Shown piece after piece: positions 1 through 15,284 of a stretch of 64,000 bases of DNA. Each line of letters begins with the position of its first letter. The first letter of the stretch is position 1. The notes under the pieces are model-generated. The model ran no database searches. It saw nothing but the letters and a program-made list of their open reading frames with translations, and had not been told where the DNA came from. This stretch comes from Malus domestica (Eukaryota; Streptophyta; Magnoliopsida; Rosales; Rosaceae), in the NCBI RefSeq assembly GCF_042453785.1, contig NC_091674.1, positions 30,763,501 through 30,827,500 on the forward strand, given 5' to 3'. The position numbers and the translations under genes are program-made.

Positions 1-3000
1 GCTACCTTCAATAGAGAGCTGACAGCTGCCCGTAATTCATTCCTAATTGACTTGCATATCTCAATCTCCTCATCGGATGCCTCCAGTGGCCCACATATTT
101 GCGCTGAAGTAGCAGACTCCAAAACAGGCTTTACCGAATCAATCCACTCCCCATGATTATGTCTGAACTCATGCCTATAATACGGAACACAATAAACCTC
201 AATTACTATACAATCAAGGTAAATTTTCAAAATCAAAAGACAAACGAAATGAACAAAGTGAAAAACTGCCTTCTTATGACCCTCATATTTTGCCAAGTTT
301 TTTTCTCAGGTTAGAAATTACTGCTTTTAAATTTTTATCATCTTGCACACACTTCCCCACACTTAAAAGAGTTTCAGCTTCCCCCTTCCTATTCAACCAT
401 AAGAATACACCAAAGATAATTGGAATAGAAGGAAAAAATATAAGCACAGTAACCTCAGTCTCAAAATTATGACATATACAGAAGATTGACTACTGACTAA
501 ATAACCTCACCTTTGAAGAAACTGCACAACATTGGCAAGCAATTTGAGGGATGAAGTCTTTACTTCACCATTTGTCTTCAGGCCATGAAACTTTTTCAAG
601 CTTGGAACTTTTGAATTGCAGTAGTCCCCAATATTTTCATGTTTCAACACTTGCTCTGAACCAGTTTATCGAAAACTCAATCAGAAAACTTTCAAAACAG
701 CAGTCCACCACGGAAAGGGAGCATATAATGGATCTATAAATCAAAGGAAAAAAAAAAAACATACTTCCAAAAAGCTTCTCAGTGGATTTGATAACCACTT
801 GAACAATCCTATCAACTGGAATCTTTACTTCTTGAAAGCAATCATCAGCTATTACAATTTGTCTTGGACTGCGTGAAACTGCATAAGGAAGTTGCAGCAG
901 CACATGTCCAACACGACGCAGGACATTAGGATCCCTAGCAAACCATCCTGAAAATGCGGTCTTACAAGTCAAATAATATCTCCATACAACAACAACAACA
1001 ACAACAAAGCCTTTTCCCACTAAGTGGGGTCGGCTATTTAGCGTAAAGGGATTCGATTATCTACTTCTGTGGCTAGACATAGCATGGGTAGATAGTTAGA
1101 AACACAGTTAGTATATTCTGAAAGGAAATATTGACGAATTAAGGGATAAGTGCTAGCAACATGGGAATAATTTGAGTTTAATATGAATAACGGGATTAGA
1201 TGGGATTGAGAATGAGGCATGGATAGTTGCACATTAACATATATTGCTGCAGCCTGGCAGCATACAGAATTGCATCAATACATACCAACAGTATCCAGAC
1301 TTGTAGAAACAGGTATAAATCCAGCATGAGAAACAGAGCCATGTGAAGCTCGGAATCCAATGATGCCACAAGACCCAGCAGGTACTCTAACACCACCAAC
1401 AGTATCAAGACCTGCACCGTGATGTTAGCATTAAGTAAATATTACAGTATCATACATGCAGCACTGTTGAAATTGAAAAGAGGGGCATTTTTGAGACACA
1501 ATAAGATCAAGAACATGCTGAGTATCCAAATAAGAGAATTTTCAGATAAGAATCACAAGATAGGCAAAGGAAACGAAACCAATTCCTTCAAATATGCATT
1601 TCCCATGGTCAAGGCTAACAATAAAAGTTACAAAACTCAAGGGGAAATGTAAAGAAGATGAAGAACGATTTCAGAAAGGATAAGAAAAAGAAGCTTACCC
1701 AGTGAAAAGTCAACAAGATCAGCGGCTACAGCCACAGCAGCTCCACTAGAGGATCCACCTGGTTTTCTTGAAGATGCTGCTGGATTGGTGGGGGTACCAT
1801 AATGCTTATTTTCTCCAGTAATACTGAAAATAAACACGCCGAAAAGAATTGGAATTATGCAACCGAGACTAAAGCTGGAGTTGGAGAAATTGAAAGGAAA
1901 ATAGAGATGTCATTAGTTGGTGTTGATCCTCAAAACTATTTTCTTATTTCAATTTGATAGAAGATCCTCACAATCACATTAGGAATAGCACCTTCAGCCC
2001 GTCAAGGGCCCATTCAAAGTGTACGTTCATAGCTATACATACCTATATGCCAATTCATCCACAACAGTTATCCCAGTGCATGTGGCACCTCCTTCGACAA
2101 GAGTGGAAACCACAGGACACGTCCGGGAAGCCGCATCATGTGTTCTTCCCCAATCAGGATGACCAAAACCAGTTACATGTCCCTCAATTTCAAATCTGCA
2201 ACCATGTTACAAAGTTCTTCACTTTTAACACAAGTAAATAGTCTAAAAAAACTATGACTGCAAAGCAAAGAAAAAGTGCATTCCTGTGTCTAAGCATCTA
2301 CACATATCGACTCAATGTACAGAAAAGATGTTCATTTATTCTTTCAATGTCACATTCGAATTCAGCCGTAACTGCCATCCTGGGTTCCATAGATGTTCTG
2401 CTTTTTTTAGTATAGTAATCACTCCCTCTCAATCACTACACACAGCAAACCTATCGAAAACGTAAAACGAACCTATAACACAGTTCAAGTTCAACAAGCT
2501 ACTTCCGAATGAGTAAGATCAATAAAAGCAACAGGCAGAACAGAAGACAGAGATAGAAAGAAAAATAAGTCATGAAGGCCTTTTCGCCATCCGGGTTCCA
2601 ACCCAATTCAACTATCAATACTAACCATAACTTCAATCAGGTTCAATAAAGCTAACCAAAAGGTAAAGGCTGAAACTTTCAAAGTTCCATCCTTTATCTT
2701 TTTCTCAGCAGCCAAAGAGACATACTTTCTCTTTTTCCACTCTAACAAAATATTGGGTTTCAACTATTTTCTCGGGAAACAAACAGAGGGGAAGTGGGTA
2801 GAGAGAGCGTACACGTCGGAGACAGCGAAGGTGAGGCCGGTGAGGGGGTGTGGAGCCTTGGGAGGAGCAGGCTGCGGCGGAGGAAGAAGCTGAAGCCGCT
2901 CAACAAAGGCGCCAAAGTCTTCTCTTATGGTTTTCTTCAGCTTCCTTGTCATCAGGAGAATTCCAGCCAAACCTAAACCCAGCAGAACCCACAGATTGGC

Positions 3001-3015
3001 GGCCTGAGACCCCAT
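1..3015 (-). CDS. OEP64: Outer envelope protein 64 (Toc64-III type), 3' part outside window
   Basis: Chloroplast outer-envelope receptor-like protein with an amidase-like domain followed, in the family, by three TPR repeats that dock Hsp90/Hsp70-bound preproteins. Seven exons are visible: 2813-3015, 2043-2195, 1699-1823, 1286-1411, 765-947, 511-655 and 6-174, all with GT-AG borders in matching phases. The start is MGSQAANLWVLLGLG, an N-terminal membrane anchor (residues about 7-22) followed by basic KLKK. The amidase core shows GENKHYGTPTNPAA, GGSSSGAAVAVAA and DTVGGVRVPAGSCG. The position where active amidases carry the catalytic Lys (F-A-x-K-D) reads FAVSDVF here, so the domain is probably non-catalytic, as known for Toc64. 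The TPR region would lie beyond base 1. A CT-rich microsatellite sits just upstream of the start. Family call is strong; Toc64-III rather than mitochondrial OM64 is chosen from the N-terminal wording. Confidence 0.9.
986..1045 (-). repeat. TTG-tailed LINE/SINE 3' end fragment
   Basis: On the plus strand an (ACA)n run is followed by AGCCTTTTCCCACTAAGTGG and GGTCGGCTAT. Read on the minus strand this is the conserved GACCCCACTTAGTGGGA..GGCTTTGTTGTTG 3' tail shared by Au-type plant SINEs and RTE-clade LINEs. It lies in an intron of the OEP64 gene. I could not locate its other end or a target duplication. Confidence 0.7.
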
Positions 3016-3083
3016 GAACGTGTTTTTCTTTGAGATTCTTCGTTCGAACCCTCCGCAATTGCCAAAACAGCAAGTTAGGGATT

Positions 3084-3084
<1 letters not shown>

Positions 3085-3123
<39 letters not shown>

Positions 3124-3161
3124 GAGGAGGAGGAGGAGGAGAGAGAGAGAGAGGGAGAGGA
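3085..3161. repeat. (GA)n / (GGA)n microsatellite in OEP64 leader
   Basis: A (GA)n run of about 36 bases passes into (GAG)n and again (GA)n. On the gene's strand it is a CT-rich tract 70-145 bases upstream of the OEP64 start codon, within the probable 5' untranslated leader. CT-rich leaders are common in plant housekeeping genes; a regulatory role is inference. Confidence 0.9.
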
Positions 3162-4595
3162 TAAAGCAGCGACCAGCGCAGCCTAACCTAGGCGGAAAGA
3201 CGGCTCTCTTGGTTGAGGTATTACTGTTCACATACAGTGAAATATCACGAAGGGCCTCCAACTTCTCAACCTTTTTTTGTTTTTATTTGTAGTTAGGTCC
3301 TCCAAGTTCCTCATAATATCAATAAGGGTCATAATTGATCGTTGCTATAAAAAAAGAGAAATGCTAGGAAGACTCTCTCAAAATGTGTTTTTACTCCTTT
3401 ATTGCCTCACCTCACCGGCCTCAACTTCTTCGTCTCCAAGAGTCTCCTTAACATTTTTCATTAAAAAAAAGTCACAATTAATATGGATGCAAATAACATC
3501 TCCCCAAGTTTAATAGAAAATACTAATTCACGAACAATACAGTAAAATTAAATAAAAATTAATAATAAATAAAAATTTAAAGGTAATATAGTAATATAGA
3601 GATGAAAATTCATACGTGTTAAACAAATCTAGTAACACATGAAATTAAAATTAAAGGACGGACATGGACGGTGAGGGGAAGGTAGGACCATTAGGTGATG
3701 GGGAGGAGTAAGGATCACTGAAAAGAGGAAAGGGAAACAGGCTAGGCGGAGGGGAGGGAAAATGGGGCCACCACCAATCCCAAAGCTAAAGGGGTTAACT
3801 GTGTTATGGGAAGGAGCGAGCAGCTACAGAGATCAACTTGTATTTATCTTTAATTATAAGCGATATTACTATTTTAAGCTACGTTATGAGAAAAAATGAG
3901 AGTAAAAGCCAGAGACACAATAAATTATAGAGAAATGTTTTACTTACAAAGACAATCCTTGCATTCCAATTCTTTGATTAGCAAAAAGAACAATTTGTGT
4001 TGGGAAAGTAACGAACTTTTAGCGGAAAAGTAGAGGAGTCTTAACGAAACACTTACTACTGTTCACTTTTAACATTAAGAACATTTTAACTTTAAAAAAT
4101 CACTCTTGGTACTATTCACTTGCAACATTTTTTTGTCATTTTAGTTAAAAGTCAGTTTTCAAGTCATTTTCGTTAGTTTTTTAAAAATTAGAGCAAAGGA
4201 ACAGTTTCCACATCAAATCCAATACCATTTGACACCGCAAAATAAGGCTTTTTTCTGCCAATAATTGAGGTAAAGAATCATAAAGAGTAGTCAGTAAATA
4301 TCAATTGGATTGAAACTAATTTAAAACAAGGTCCACATCCCTTGGTAAAACTCGACACTCTGGTTTTCTTATTCCTTGTACTGCTAAACAATCACATCTA
4401 ATGTAACGATAAACAATTTCCGTTTTCCAAACAATCGAATAATCGCAAAACGTTGCTTGTATTCAGACAATTTATAACTTCCGAGTGTCTCCTGAGAAAT
4501 CTTTCTTCTTAGTATTTGATCAAGTTTGGTGACAGATACGGCAAACTCAAAAATGAAGTATAGAACCCAGCTACAAACTCGTCGGGATGTCCAAT
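3162..4595. other. Intergenic, OEP64 upstream / PTGES2-like downstream
   Basis: No gene seen. At about 4038-4182 there is a decayed short repeat (..TTAACGAAACACT..GTTCAC..TTGGTACTATTCACTT..TTTTCGTTAG) matching, in opposite orientation, the sequence at 45508-45652; it is probably an old MITE. The rest is AT-rich and unassigned. Confidence 0.6.
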
Positions 4596-7601
<3,006 letters not shown>

Positions 7602-8524
7602 GGTGGAGCGACTGAAAGCAAAAGCAGAAGCAGAAAGCAGAAAGCCGATCGATTTTCTGTGGGAGATTTACTCCGGAGAGGTTAAGAAAGGGTTTAAGTC
7701 GGTTTTGTGATCCAACGGTGTGGGGTTTTGGGAGTCCAAATCACCGGCGGTTGTTTGGATCTAAAAATCCTAAATTATTTTTATTTTCTGTGATAAATCA
7801 TCCTAATTATTAATTTCGCAGTCCAATTATTTATTTGGCGCAAAAAACCGCTAAGTTCTTAATTAATTCTATTTTCTTTTACTTCCTAAAACTATAAAAA
7901 AATAAAAAATAAACATTTTTCACACAAAAAAGGCAAAAAACTTGTCAAATTTTGTTTTCAAATCATTAACCAAGACCATTTTTGTTTTCTAACCATTAAC
8001 TAAGATTGTTAAGTTGATGATTAACTAAGATTATGAGAAATAAGAAATAGGTATTGATTAAAACAAGTGAATTCAATCCAAATTATCGTTAATAATACTC
8101 GTTTTTATTTGCAAGTGAAAAGTCGTTTTCTACAAATGATGTTTTTATTTAATATTGTGTCAGCTGATGGTTTCGCCACAACAGTCTACCTACTCAAGAT
8201 TGAAAAGACTCACAAAAACATTTCGACCTCCTCTTAACTAGCATTATGTGATTTACCAGCATCAAAATTCAAACTCAAAATTACTGTGTGAAATATGAAT
8301 CTAACATTCAATTTTCACTTTGACAAAACCCACATCTTTTACCAGTTACCATCATCTTGTTCAATTTTCACTTAAATCCTCTATCTTTATTCAATTCCAA
8401 TTACATCCTCTATCTTTTTCAATTTTCACTTTTTGCTCCCTCTAAAACCCATCACCCTTAAAGTACGTCACCTTGACAAAACCCTCATCTTTTACCAGTT
8501 ACCATCTCTCTCTCTCTCAACAAA
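7602..8524. promoter_or_regulatory. Shared upstream region of divergent gene pair
   Basis: About 0.92 kb between the start codons of the PTGES2-like gene (minus) and the OZ-type zinc-finger gene (plus), so it must hold both promoters and leaders. It is AT-rich, with a CT-rich run (CTCTCTCTCTC) just before the plus-strand start. A near-repeat ACCCTCATCTTTTACCAGTTACCAT at 8480 echoes ACCCACATCTTTTACCAGTT at 8328, a local duplication of about 150-bp period. No specific operator could be assigned. Confidence 0.5.
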
Positions 8525-11258
8525 ATGTCAGCTGCTTCAAAACTCATGCGTTTTGGGACCTCACTCCTCCACGCTCCCACAAGGACTCTCTCTCCTACCC
8601 CTTCACTTCTCTCTCTAAAACCCTTCGCCGCTCCCAAGTCTCTGCGCTTCCCCCGGTACGCCTCCTCTTCGGCTGCGATTGAAAGTATTGACACGGTCCC
8701 CGCCACCAGCACAGAAGCTCCGCCGCCGCACCACCCCTGGCCCGAGTGGGTGGCCTTCGTCGACCGCTTGAAGACCAAGGGGTACTTCACCGGAACGCCG
8801 CCGAAGGAGAGCGATGTTTACACGGATATAAATGAAGTTAAGGAGGCCTCTCTCAGCTTTGCTCGTGACCGCTATGATGTTTTCAAGTAAGGTTCTTTTT
8901 ATTTGTGATATTGCTCTGTTTGGTTGCCGAGAAAATGTTGGAATTCATAAGTGTTGGTTGGAATTCTTAAGTGTTGGTTGAAGTCCCTTTGAATTATTGC
9001 CATTCTTGAGCTTTGGTGACGTTCCGTTTGCTACTGCAATTTCCATGAAGATATGATCTTTTTATATCTGTTAATGTATGGATTAAAGCTAGCTGCTTAA
9101 TTAACAATCATGATTGCTTCTTATGGTGGCAAAGTAATCCATAGTTTTGCCATTCGGGTTGTAAGACTTAGGCGGCACGGAGCTGCTGTGGTAGTTGGGG
9201 AGTTAGTTATGTGATATGGATGAACTGAAAAGCTCCTGTACTGCAGTGGGAAGATGAATCTGATAAGAAAAGAGTTCATATTTCGATTGAATTGTGTCTA
9301 GTTATTATTGAACATACCGTAATATTTGCATGAGCATCTGAAAATGTGTTCGTCATTTCTTGCATGATTGCATCTAACCTTGTTTCGTTTTCATATTTTT
9401 GTGCAGATCATTGTCTATGGAAGATATTCAAGCAGTTGTGGAGGGTGGATGTCCCAATCTTTTCCGGAAAGCTGTGAATTCAGCAAAAAGATTGCGATTC
9501 CACTTGAGACTAGATGAAGGGGATGTATGTAATTGCTCTCATTTACCCGATTTTGTTTATTGTGCAGTTTTCACTTTTCGATGCTTCATGGGGAATTCCT
9601 TTATAAACCTTGAGAACTGTTTATGTGTTCTGGATGGTGCTTACAGGTTTGTGGTGGTTGTAATCTCCGAGGTTCCTGCGATAGAGCTTATGTGGTTCTT
9701 AAGGAATCTGAAGCAGCAGCACGTACAGTGGATATAGTGCGAATACTATTGTTTTATGCTCTAGACCCCGTTGTTTTTTCTGAGGGAGAGAAACCACCTG
9801 GTAGAGAGCTTCTGGAAACATCTGCAAGGAAGCTGCTCTCTGAGTTGCTTCAACTCAGTGAAACAGCTGTTGACCCATCACTTCCAAAGCCTGCTGCCAA
9901 AACTATTGAGAAGAAGAAATTTTATCCAAGTTTCATTGGTGATGAACTATCTCAAGATGTTGAAATGAAGAGAGGAGATTGGATGTGTCCCAAGTAAGTT
10001 ACACCAAGTTATCGTGATCATCTCGTGCGTGTCATACCTCTTTCATTTCTGTCGTTATAATTTGATATCTTGTATGACTTTATGACTTGATCGGAGGAAT
10101 TTATCTCCTCAAGTTAGGAGCCTTTTTCCCTGTTTTGTTTGTTGCGACAGATGACTAAAGTAATGCACCATGTGTATGTGTGTGTGGCGGCTTTACAGTG
10201 GTAACACTACATCAGTGACTTATAGTTTATTTCGGGAATTCCGTGAAATATCCACATCTGGAGCTTGTATACTTTATTTTGGGATTGATTGTCTTGCTTC
10301 GTATATGGATATAATAAAACTCAGTTACTGGAATTGGTTGCCGAATCTTTTAGTCAATTATTTGTTGTTCTTTTCACTTGTTGCAGTTAGTAGTGAACTA
10401 GTTTTCATGATAAACTGTTGTTATCTTGTTGCAGGTGCAATTTTATGAACTTTGCTAAAAATTTAAGATGCCTACAATGTAAAGAAGATGGCCCAAGAAA
10501 AGCTGATGCGGGTGATCTTGAAATCGAAATGAAAAAGGGAGACTGGATCTGCACCGAGTAAGCCACATCTTCTGCATGAATCCTTACCTTGTAATCAGTT
10601 TTTTCAGAGAATGTTGTTGTTATCAGTTTGTCACAGAATTACGATCCTTGTCTAGCTTACCACCATAATCTCGAGTTCCGAGTTTAACGTATCTTTACTG
10701 GTTCCATTTTGTTACAGATGCAGTTTCATGAACTTCTCTAGAAACATACGCTGCCTAAAGTGCAAAGCTGAAGGGCCAAAGAGAGTCGGTCCAGATGTTG
10801 AAATGAAGAAAGGAGACTGGACTTGCCCAAAGTAAGTCTTCTTTTTGTCCTGACAACCAACAGAGATCAGCAACTCTGAAGTATTTAAACGGAGTACGCT
10901 ATTTTTTTTCTCCAAGTAAAGTTCTATTTGATCACTTAGCGTAAGTTCTTCAGGTGTACATTCATGAATTTCGCAAGCAATCGGAAGTGTTTGCGTTGTC
11001 AAGATCCACGGCCCAAGAAAAATCCTGCAGACTGGGACTGCCCCTCGTAAGCATCTCTTCCTCTTTGTTTGTGTGTGTGGGGGTGTGGTTTTAGATTTGA
11101 TATCAACGTCAACTGCGTATTTACAAGATGTTTTCGTGTACTGCAGATGCGATTTCTTGAATTATGGCAGAAACGTGGTTTGCCTGAAGTGCAACGGTAA
11201 ACGCCCTAAAGAAGAAACTACCGAGTACGAGGAGCAGATGTGGAGGCGTCCGCGCTAG
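8525..11258 (+). CDS. OZ/VAR3-type RanBP2 zinc-finger protein, organelle-targeted
   Basis: Seven exons (8525-8886, 9407-9524, 9647-9993, 10435-10557, 10718-10831, 10954-11046, 11147-11258) give 422 residues. The N terminus is rich in Ser/Arg/Pro with few acids (MSAASKLMRFGTSLLHAPTR), a transit peptide. A conserved region with GDVCGGCNLRGSCDRAY precedes four RanBP2 fingers of form DW-x-C-x2-C-x-F-x-N-x6-C-x2-C. Each finger opens GDWMCPKC, GDWICTEC, GDWTCPKC and ADWDCPSC respectively. In Arabidopsis OZ proteins act in plastid or mitochondrial RNA editing and splicing, and VAR3 loss gives variegation. The length fits the shorter OZ members rather than VAR3 itself, so no symbol is given. The last five introns are all phase 2, four of them cutting inside a finger at the same codon. 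Confidence 0.9.
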
Positions 11259-11488
11259 TGTATTGTTACTAGGCCCAAAGACATTGTTTTCTAGGGAGAT
11301 ATGTGCATGACATGCTTGCTTACGGTGAACCTTGAGGACTCCGTAAGATATCAGGCTAGTGACTACATAGACGGGAGAGTGATGAAATGTTTGCGGTTTT
11401 AGCTTGTATACTGCCAGGGACGGAACCATTTGTGACCAATGATTTTATAGTTTCTATGGAAAGGTGTTCTACGTAAGGTTTTCAACTC

Positions 11489-11750
11489 TCAACAACAACA
11501 AGGTCTTATTTCACTAAGTGGGATCGGCTGTATGAATCCTAAAACGTCGTAGGCTCGGTTTTGCTTTAATTCTTCTGTTAGCTCCAAATACTCCATGTTT
11601 TTGCATAATTTAAAGTCTTCATAAATCTTCCTCTATCCTTTGTACTCTGAGCCTCTGTCACAGTCATATTTTTTAACCGAAGCATTTGTAGGTTTTCATT
11701 TAACATGTCCAAACCATCTTAATCGATTTTCTTTCATTTATCTATTTTAA
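11489..11750 (-). mobile_element. 3' end of an RTE-clade LINE, 5'-truncated
   Basis: On the minus strand it reads a decayed LINE C terminus (AATCGATTAAGATGGTTTGGAC encoding the R-W-F-G-H type motif seen at the end of plant RTE reverse transcriptases). A 3' untranslated region follows with CCCACTTAGTGAAATA and a TTG-repeat tail. It lies between the convergent OZ and HRD3 genes. Only the last about 260 bases are present, the usual outcome of truncated reverse transcription. Confidence 0.75.
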
Positions 11751-12054
11751 ATGTTGAAGACTTTTTAACTAAAATGATTCTTGAAAATGTCATAACTCGT
11801 CACTTTGATTATTGACAAAAATAATCAATAAAAGTGTTCTTTAATTTGTACACTGTAAATCATTTTGGTCATCCGGTAAAAATATGTCAATATCCTCCTT
11901 AATTTATCACGCAAAGTTAAGAGGCAAACGCATCTTCGTTTCCTACGTGCTCAAGTCTCTCTGGTACAATTTGTCCCAAAACATCGAAACCTTATCTCCA
12001 CATAAACGATGGAAGAGCCTTGTCGTTCTTGGAAGACCACTGTTGCCAGCTAAA

Positions 12055-14927
12055 CTACATGGGTGGTGCAACATGCTCATTCGGGTGGTGCAGTGCAGCC
12101 ATCGCATCAGGGGCAGCAACAGCATGCCTGCGTTGTCGCTCGCGTAGATACAAGACGGTAAGGAGGCAAACAAAAAGAGTCAATATCGTCGCGTTTCCCT
12201 CATCAAGTAGCACGGTATCTACCCATTCTTCAACCTTGGGATAGGCTTCGGGCAATGAATCGATTATATGTACCTGCAGACAGACCCAGAAACAGAAGAT
12301 CGCTAATGAATGAAGAGTCCAAAAATGAAAATAACCGGAAACAGAGCTTAATTATCCAAAGCAAGCTCATTCTGGACTATTAATAGCAGAGATTAACTAT
12401 TATATGAGAAGGCATCAGGAAAGTAAAACAAACAGAACTTACCAGGAAACCATCGGCATAATTTTTTCGTATCCATAAGCTTGTGAGGGCTAGCGTGACA
12501 GGCAACTTTGCTGCTGAATCAATCTCTAGGGCTTGATCATAGTAACGCTTTGCAAGATGAAGATCCAAAGGCAGCCCATGTCCGTGCTCATGCATGTAAC
12601 CAAGGTTGAACATGGCTTGGGCGTTAGACTGGGACCTTGCATGCTTGTAAGCCTCTGCCGCTCGTTCATAATCCCTCTCAGTACCCTGAGAAAGGAAGAA
12701 GGAAAACCAAAATACATCCCGAAGCTAGAGCAGTGACAAGCATGTTTCAGCATGAGATAGCTACCTGACCATAGTAATACGCATCCCCAATCAGCAAAGC
12801 AGCGTGTTCATTACCCTGCTCAGATGCTTGCCACCATAATGAATGTGCTCGCTGATGCCTTTCTGCATTAGTGCACAAACCGGATTCTCCCATGCACATG
12901 CTTCGCTCTCCATATTTGTCAAGAATCCATGCAGCGTTACTCTGCGCTACCTCATAGCCTAACTCGGCCATCCTTGAATACAAGAAAAATGCCTTGCCCA
13001 CGTCCCCTCTTAAGTATGATTCAAGTGCCCATCGAGACAAGGAGCTCCACGGTCCCCTTTCTGCAACTAATTTGTATAATGCAGTGGCCTAAAACAAATT
13101 GAACCATAATCATGAATTGGAATTAATTAGTGCATAAGTGCCCTGGTGTATCTTAAGATCATTTACTTAGAATTAAATAGCGAAGTAAAATTTTCATTTG
13201 ACAAATACAAACAAATTAATCGTCACAAAATCAAGATTATCTTGCATATTCTGTTTTCTTAAGCCCGAACAGAAAAGAGAGACGGTATGTGAACTAAACA
13301 AACATAAAAGAACAGCGAGTTTACCCGTGGAAGATTCTTCTTAAGCCCGACTCCTGTATGAAACATCTTCCCTAGCTGGTAGAATGCCTTGGGTTGACCA
13401 GCATTCGCAGCAAAGATGAAGTATTGACATGCAAGTTTAACATCTCTCTTTACCCCAATTCCTTTGAGATACATTACTCCCAGGTTATAGTGCCCGCCAC
13501 CGTCTTGATTATCAGCAGCTTTCTCAAAATACTCCTTTGCCTACAACGAAAAGGATTGGCCGTAACATATGAATCAATCAACCTATCAATGTATCAGAAC
13601 AAACTCAACATCGGAAAAAAATGATCTCGAAAGTTATTACAACTAACAATGTGGGATTTCATTCGCAAGGATTGCTAATTGAAATGTGTAACAAGATACA
13701 GAAACACATAAAGCTTCAAGATACACATAGAGATAGAGCCAAGGAGCATTCTTACTTTAGTGTAGTTCTTCTTCTCCACCCCATAACCTTTAACATACAA
13801 ATACCCAATCCCGTTATATGCCGAATAATGATCCTGTTTGGCTGCAAGTGTAAGCCACTCCAGAGCCTTGGTGTAATTCCTCTCAACACCAGCTCCCCTA
13901 GCATAAATCTCTCCGAGGAGCTCCATCGCCCGAGGCTCTCCCTTCTCCAACGCCTTCAGAAACCACGACAACGCCTTGGCGTGGTCGCGGCGCAACCCTC
14001 TCAGCCCGAAATAGTAAAACAGGCCCAGCTTATACATTGCCGCGGAGTTTCCCTTCTGAGCTTGGTACTCCAAAATTTGAAAGTCCTCGTCTTCTTCGCC
14101 GCGGCTCTTCCTCAATGCCTCCTTGTTCTCCTCCGCTCCGCTGTGGATCCTCACAGCCTCGTTCACCGGCGAGTCCCTCGAAATCAGGAAGCTATTCACA
14201 GCTGCCTCGGCCAATTCCGAGTACAATTTCACCGCTTTATCAAACATCTGCAAAAAACCAAACAAAATCCAAACAGAGAACAACAAAATCAATCCTTCCA
14301 CTTCCTCCTCTTAACTCCGCAACCAAACAGAGATCGATCGATCGATCAAACTCGAAAGAGATTCCGTACATCTTGCCTGAAGTAAGTATACGCGAGGGCC
14401 ATCTTCGACTGCATGTTGCCGCCCTCGGCGGCGAAGTAATGGTACGCGAAAGCCTTGGCCTTGTTCTGCTTCCTCATCTGGCCCGTACCGTACAGAAACC
14501 CCAGAACGGACCGCGCGTGAGGGAGGCCGCGGGAAGCCGAGTCCTCGATCTCGGAAACGGCAGCGTCCATGAGCGCGGTGTCGCCGGAGCTAACGGACTT
14601 TATTAATTTGGATACGGTGGAGTAGTATCCGTCGTCGGGGTGGGTAGCCGGGTCGGCCTTAAAGGGGTCTGGTTCGAAGATTGGGCGCCAGGATCCCGGG
14701 TCGAGCTCCTCCTCTGACTGCACGGCGTCGGAGTCGCCAAACTCGTCCCAGTCCGGCGACTCATTTGGAGCTGAGTCGGCGGCGGACGGCGAGTCGTCGG
14801 GCGAGGTGGGGGTGTTTAGGAGATCGTCTTGCGAGAGAACGAGGATGAAGGGACGGGCGCAGAGAGAGAGGGGGAAGAGAGAGAAAATCAGGAGAGAGAA
14901 GAGGAGCTTTCGAGCTGCAAAATTCAT
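12055..14927 (-). CDS. HRD3A: HRD3/SEL1L-type ERAD component
   Basis: Six exons (14370-14927, 13756-14247, 13325-13540, 12765-13088, 12443-12685, 12055-12273) give 683 residues, close to plant HRD3A. It starts with a signal peptide ([18 protein letters not shown]) and an acidic linker. Sel1-like repeats follow, recognised by A-x2-x-LG-x2-Y-x2-G-x-G-V patterns such as [52 protein letters not shown] and [13 protein letters not shown]-terminal membrane segment ([14 protein letters not shown]) is followed by a short basic, His-rich cytosolic tail. In the ER membrane HRD3 presents misfolded glycoproteins to the HRD1 ubiquitin ligase; in Arabidopsis it is needed for removal of defective brassinosteroid receptors. 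It converges on the OZ gene and nothing looks broken. Confidence 0.95.
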
Positions 14928-15139
14928 TGCTGTTGCCAAATACTCACAGAATTTTGGAGAAGATGGAGAGGAAGAAGAAGATTGGGAATTTGTTAAGAGA
15001 GAAGGGTAATATTGGGACGAAATGAAAGTTTGTTTTGTATACTTGCCACGTAGCATTTTGTCATTTGGCGAATCACATTCTGCCACGTAAGCAGAGTAGA
15101 GAAATGTTCAAGAATGATGCATGTTTTGATTCCCTAAAA

Positions 15140-15284
15140 GGGGTGTGCTATCCACACACCCCAAATTACTTCTAACACACCCTTGTTAATTTATATCCGT
15201 TGATCTTCTTCAATTCATCCGATCCGACGGTCGAAAATTAGAATGGTGTGTGAGAAGTAAAATGGGGTGTGTGGATATCACATC
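15140..15284. mobile_element. hAT-type MITE, copy 1
   Basis: A 145-bp element with imperfect terminal inverted repeats (GGGGTGTGCTATCCACACAC at the left; GTGTGTGGATATCACATC at the right). It is flanked by a perfect 8-bp duplication CCCTAAAA (15132-15139 and 15285-15292). The 8-bp duplication points to the hAT superfamily. A second, inverted copy is at 30203-30350. Confidence 0.85.

Noticed and set aside
13621-14606. Plus-strand frames of 254 and 189 residues
   Set aside because: They are antisense shadows of the HRD3 exons, whose minus-strand frame is clearly conserved.
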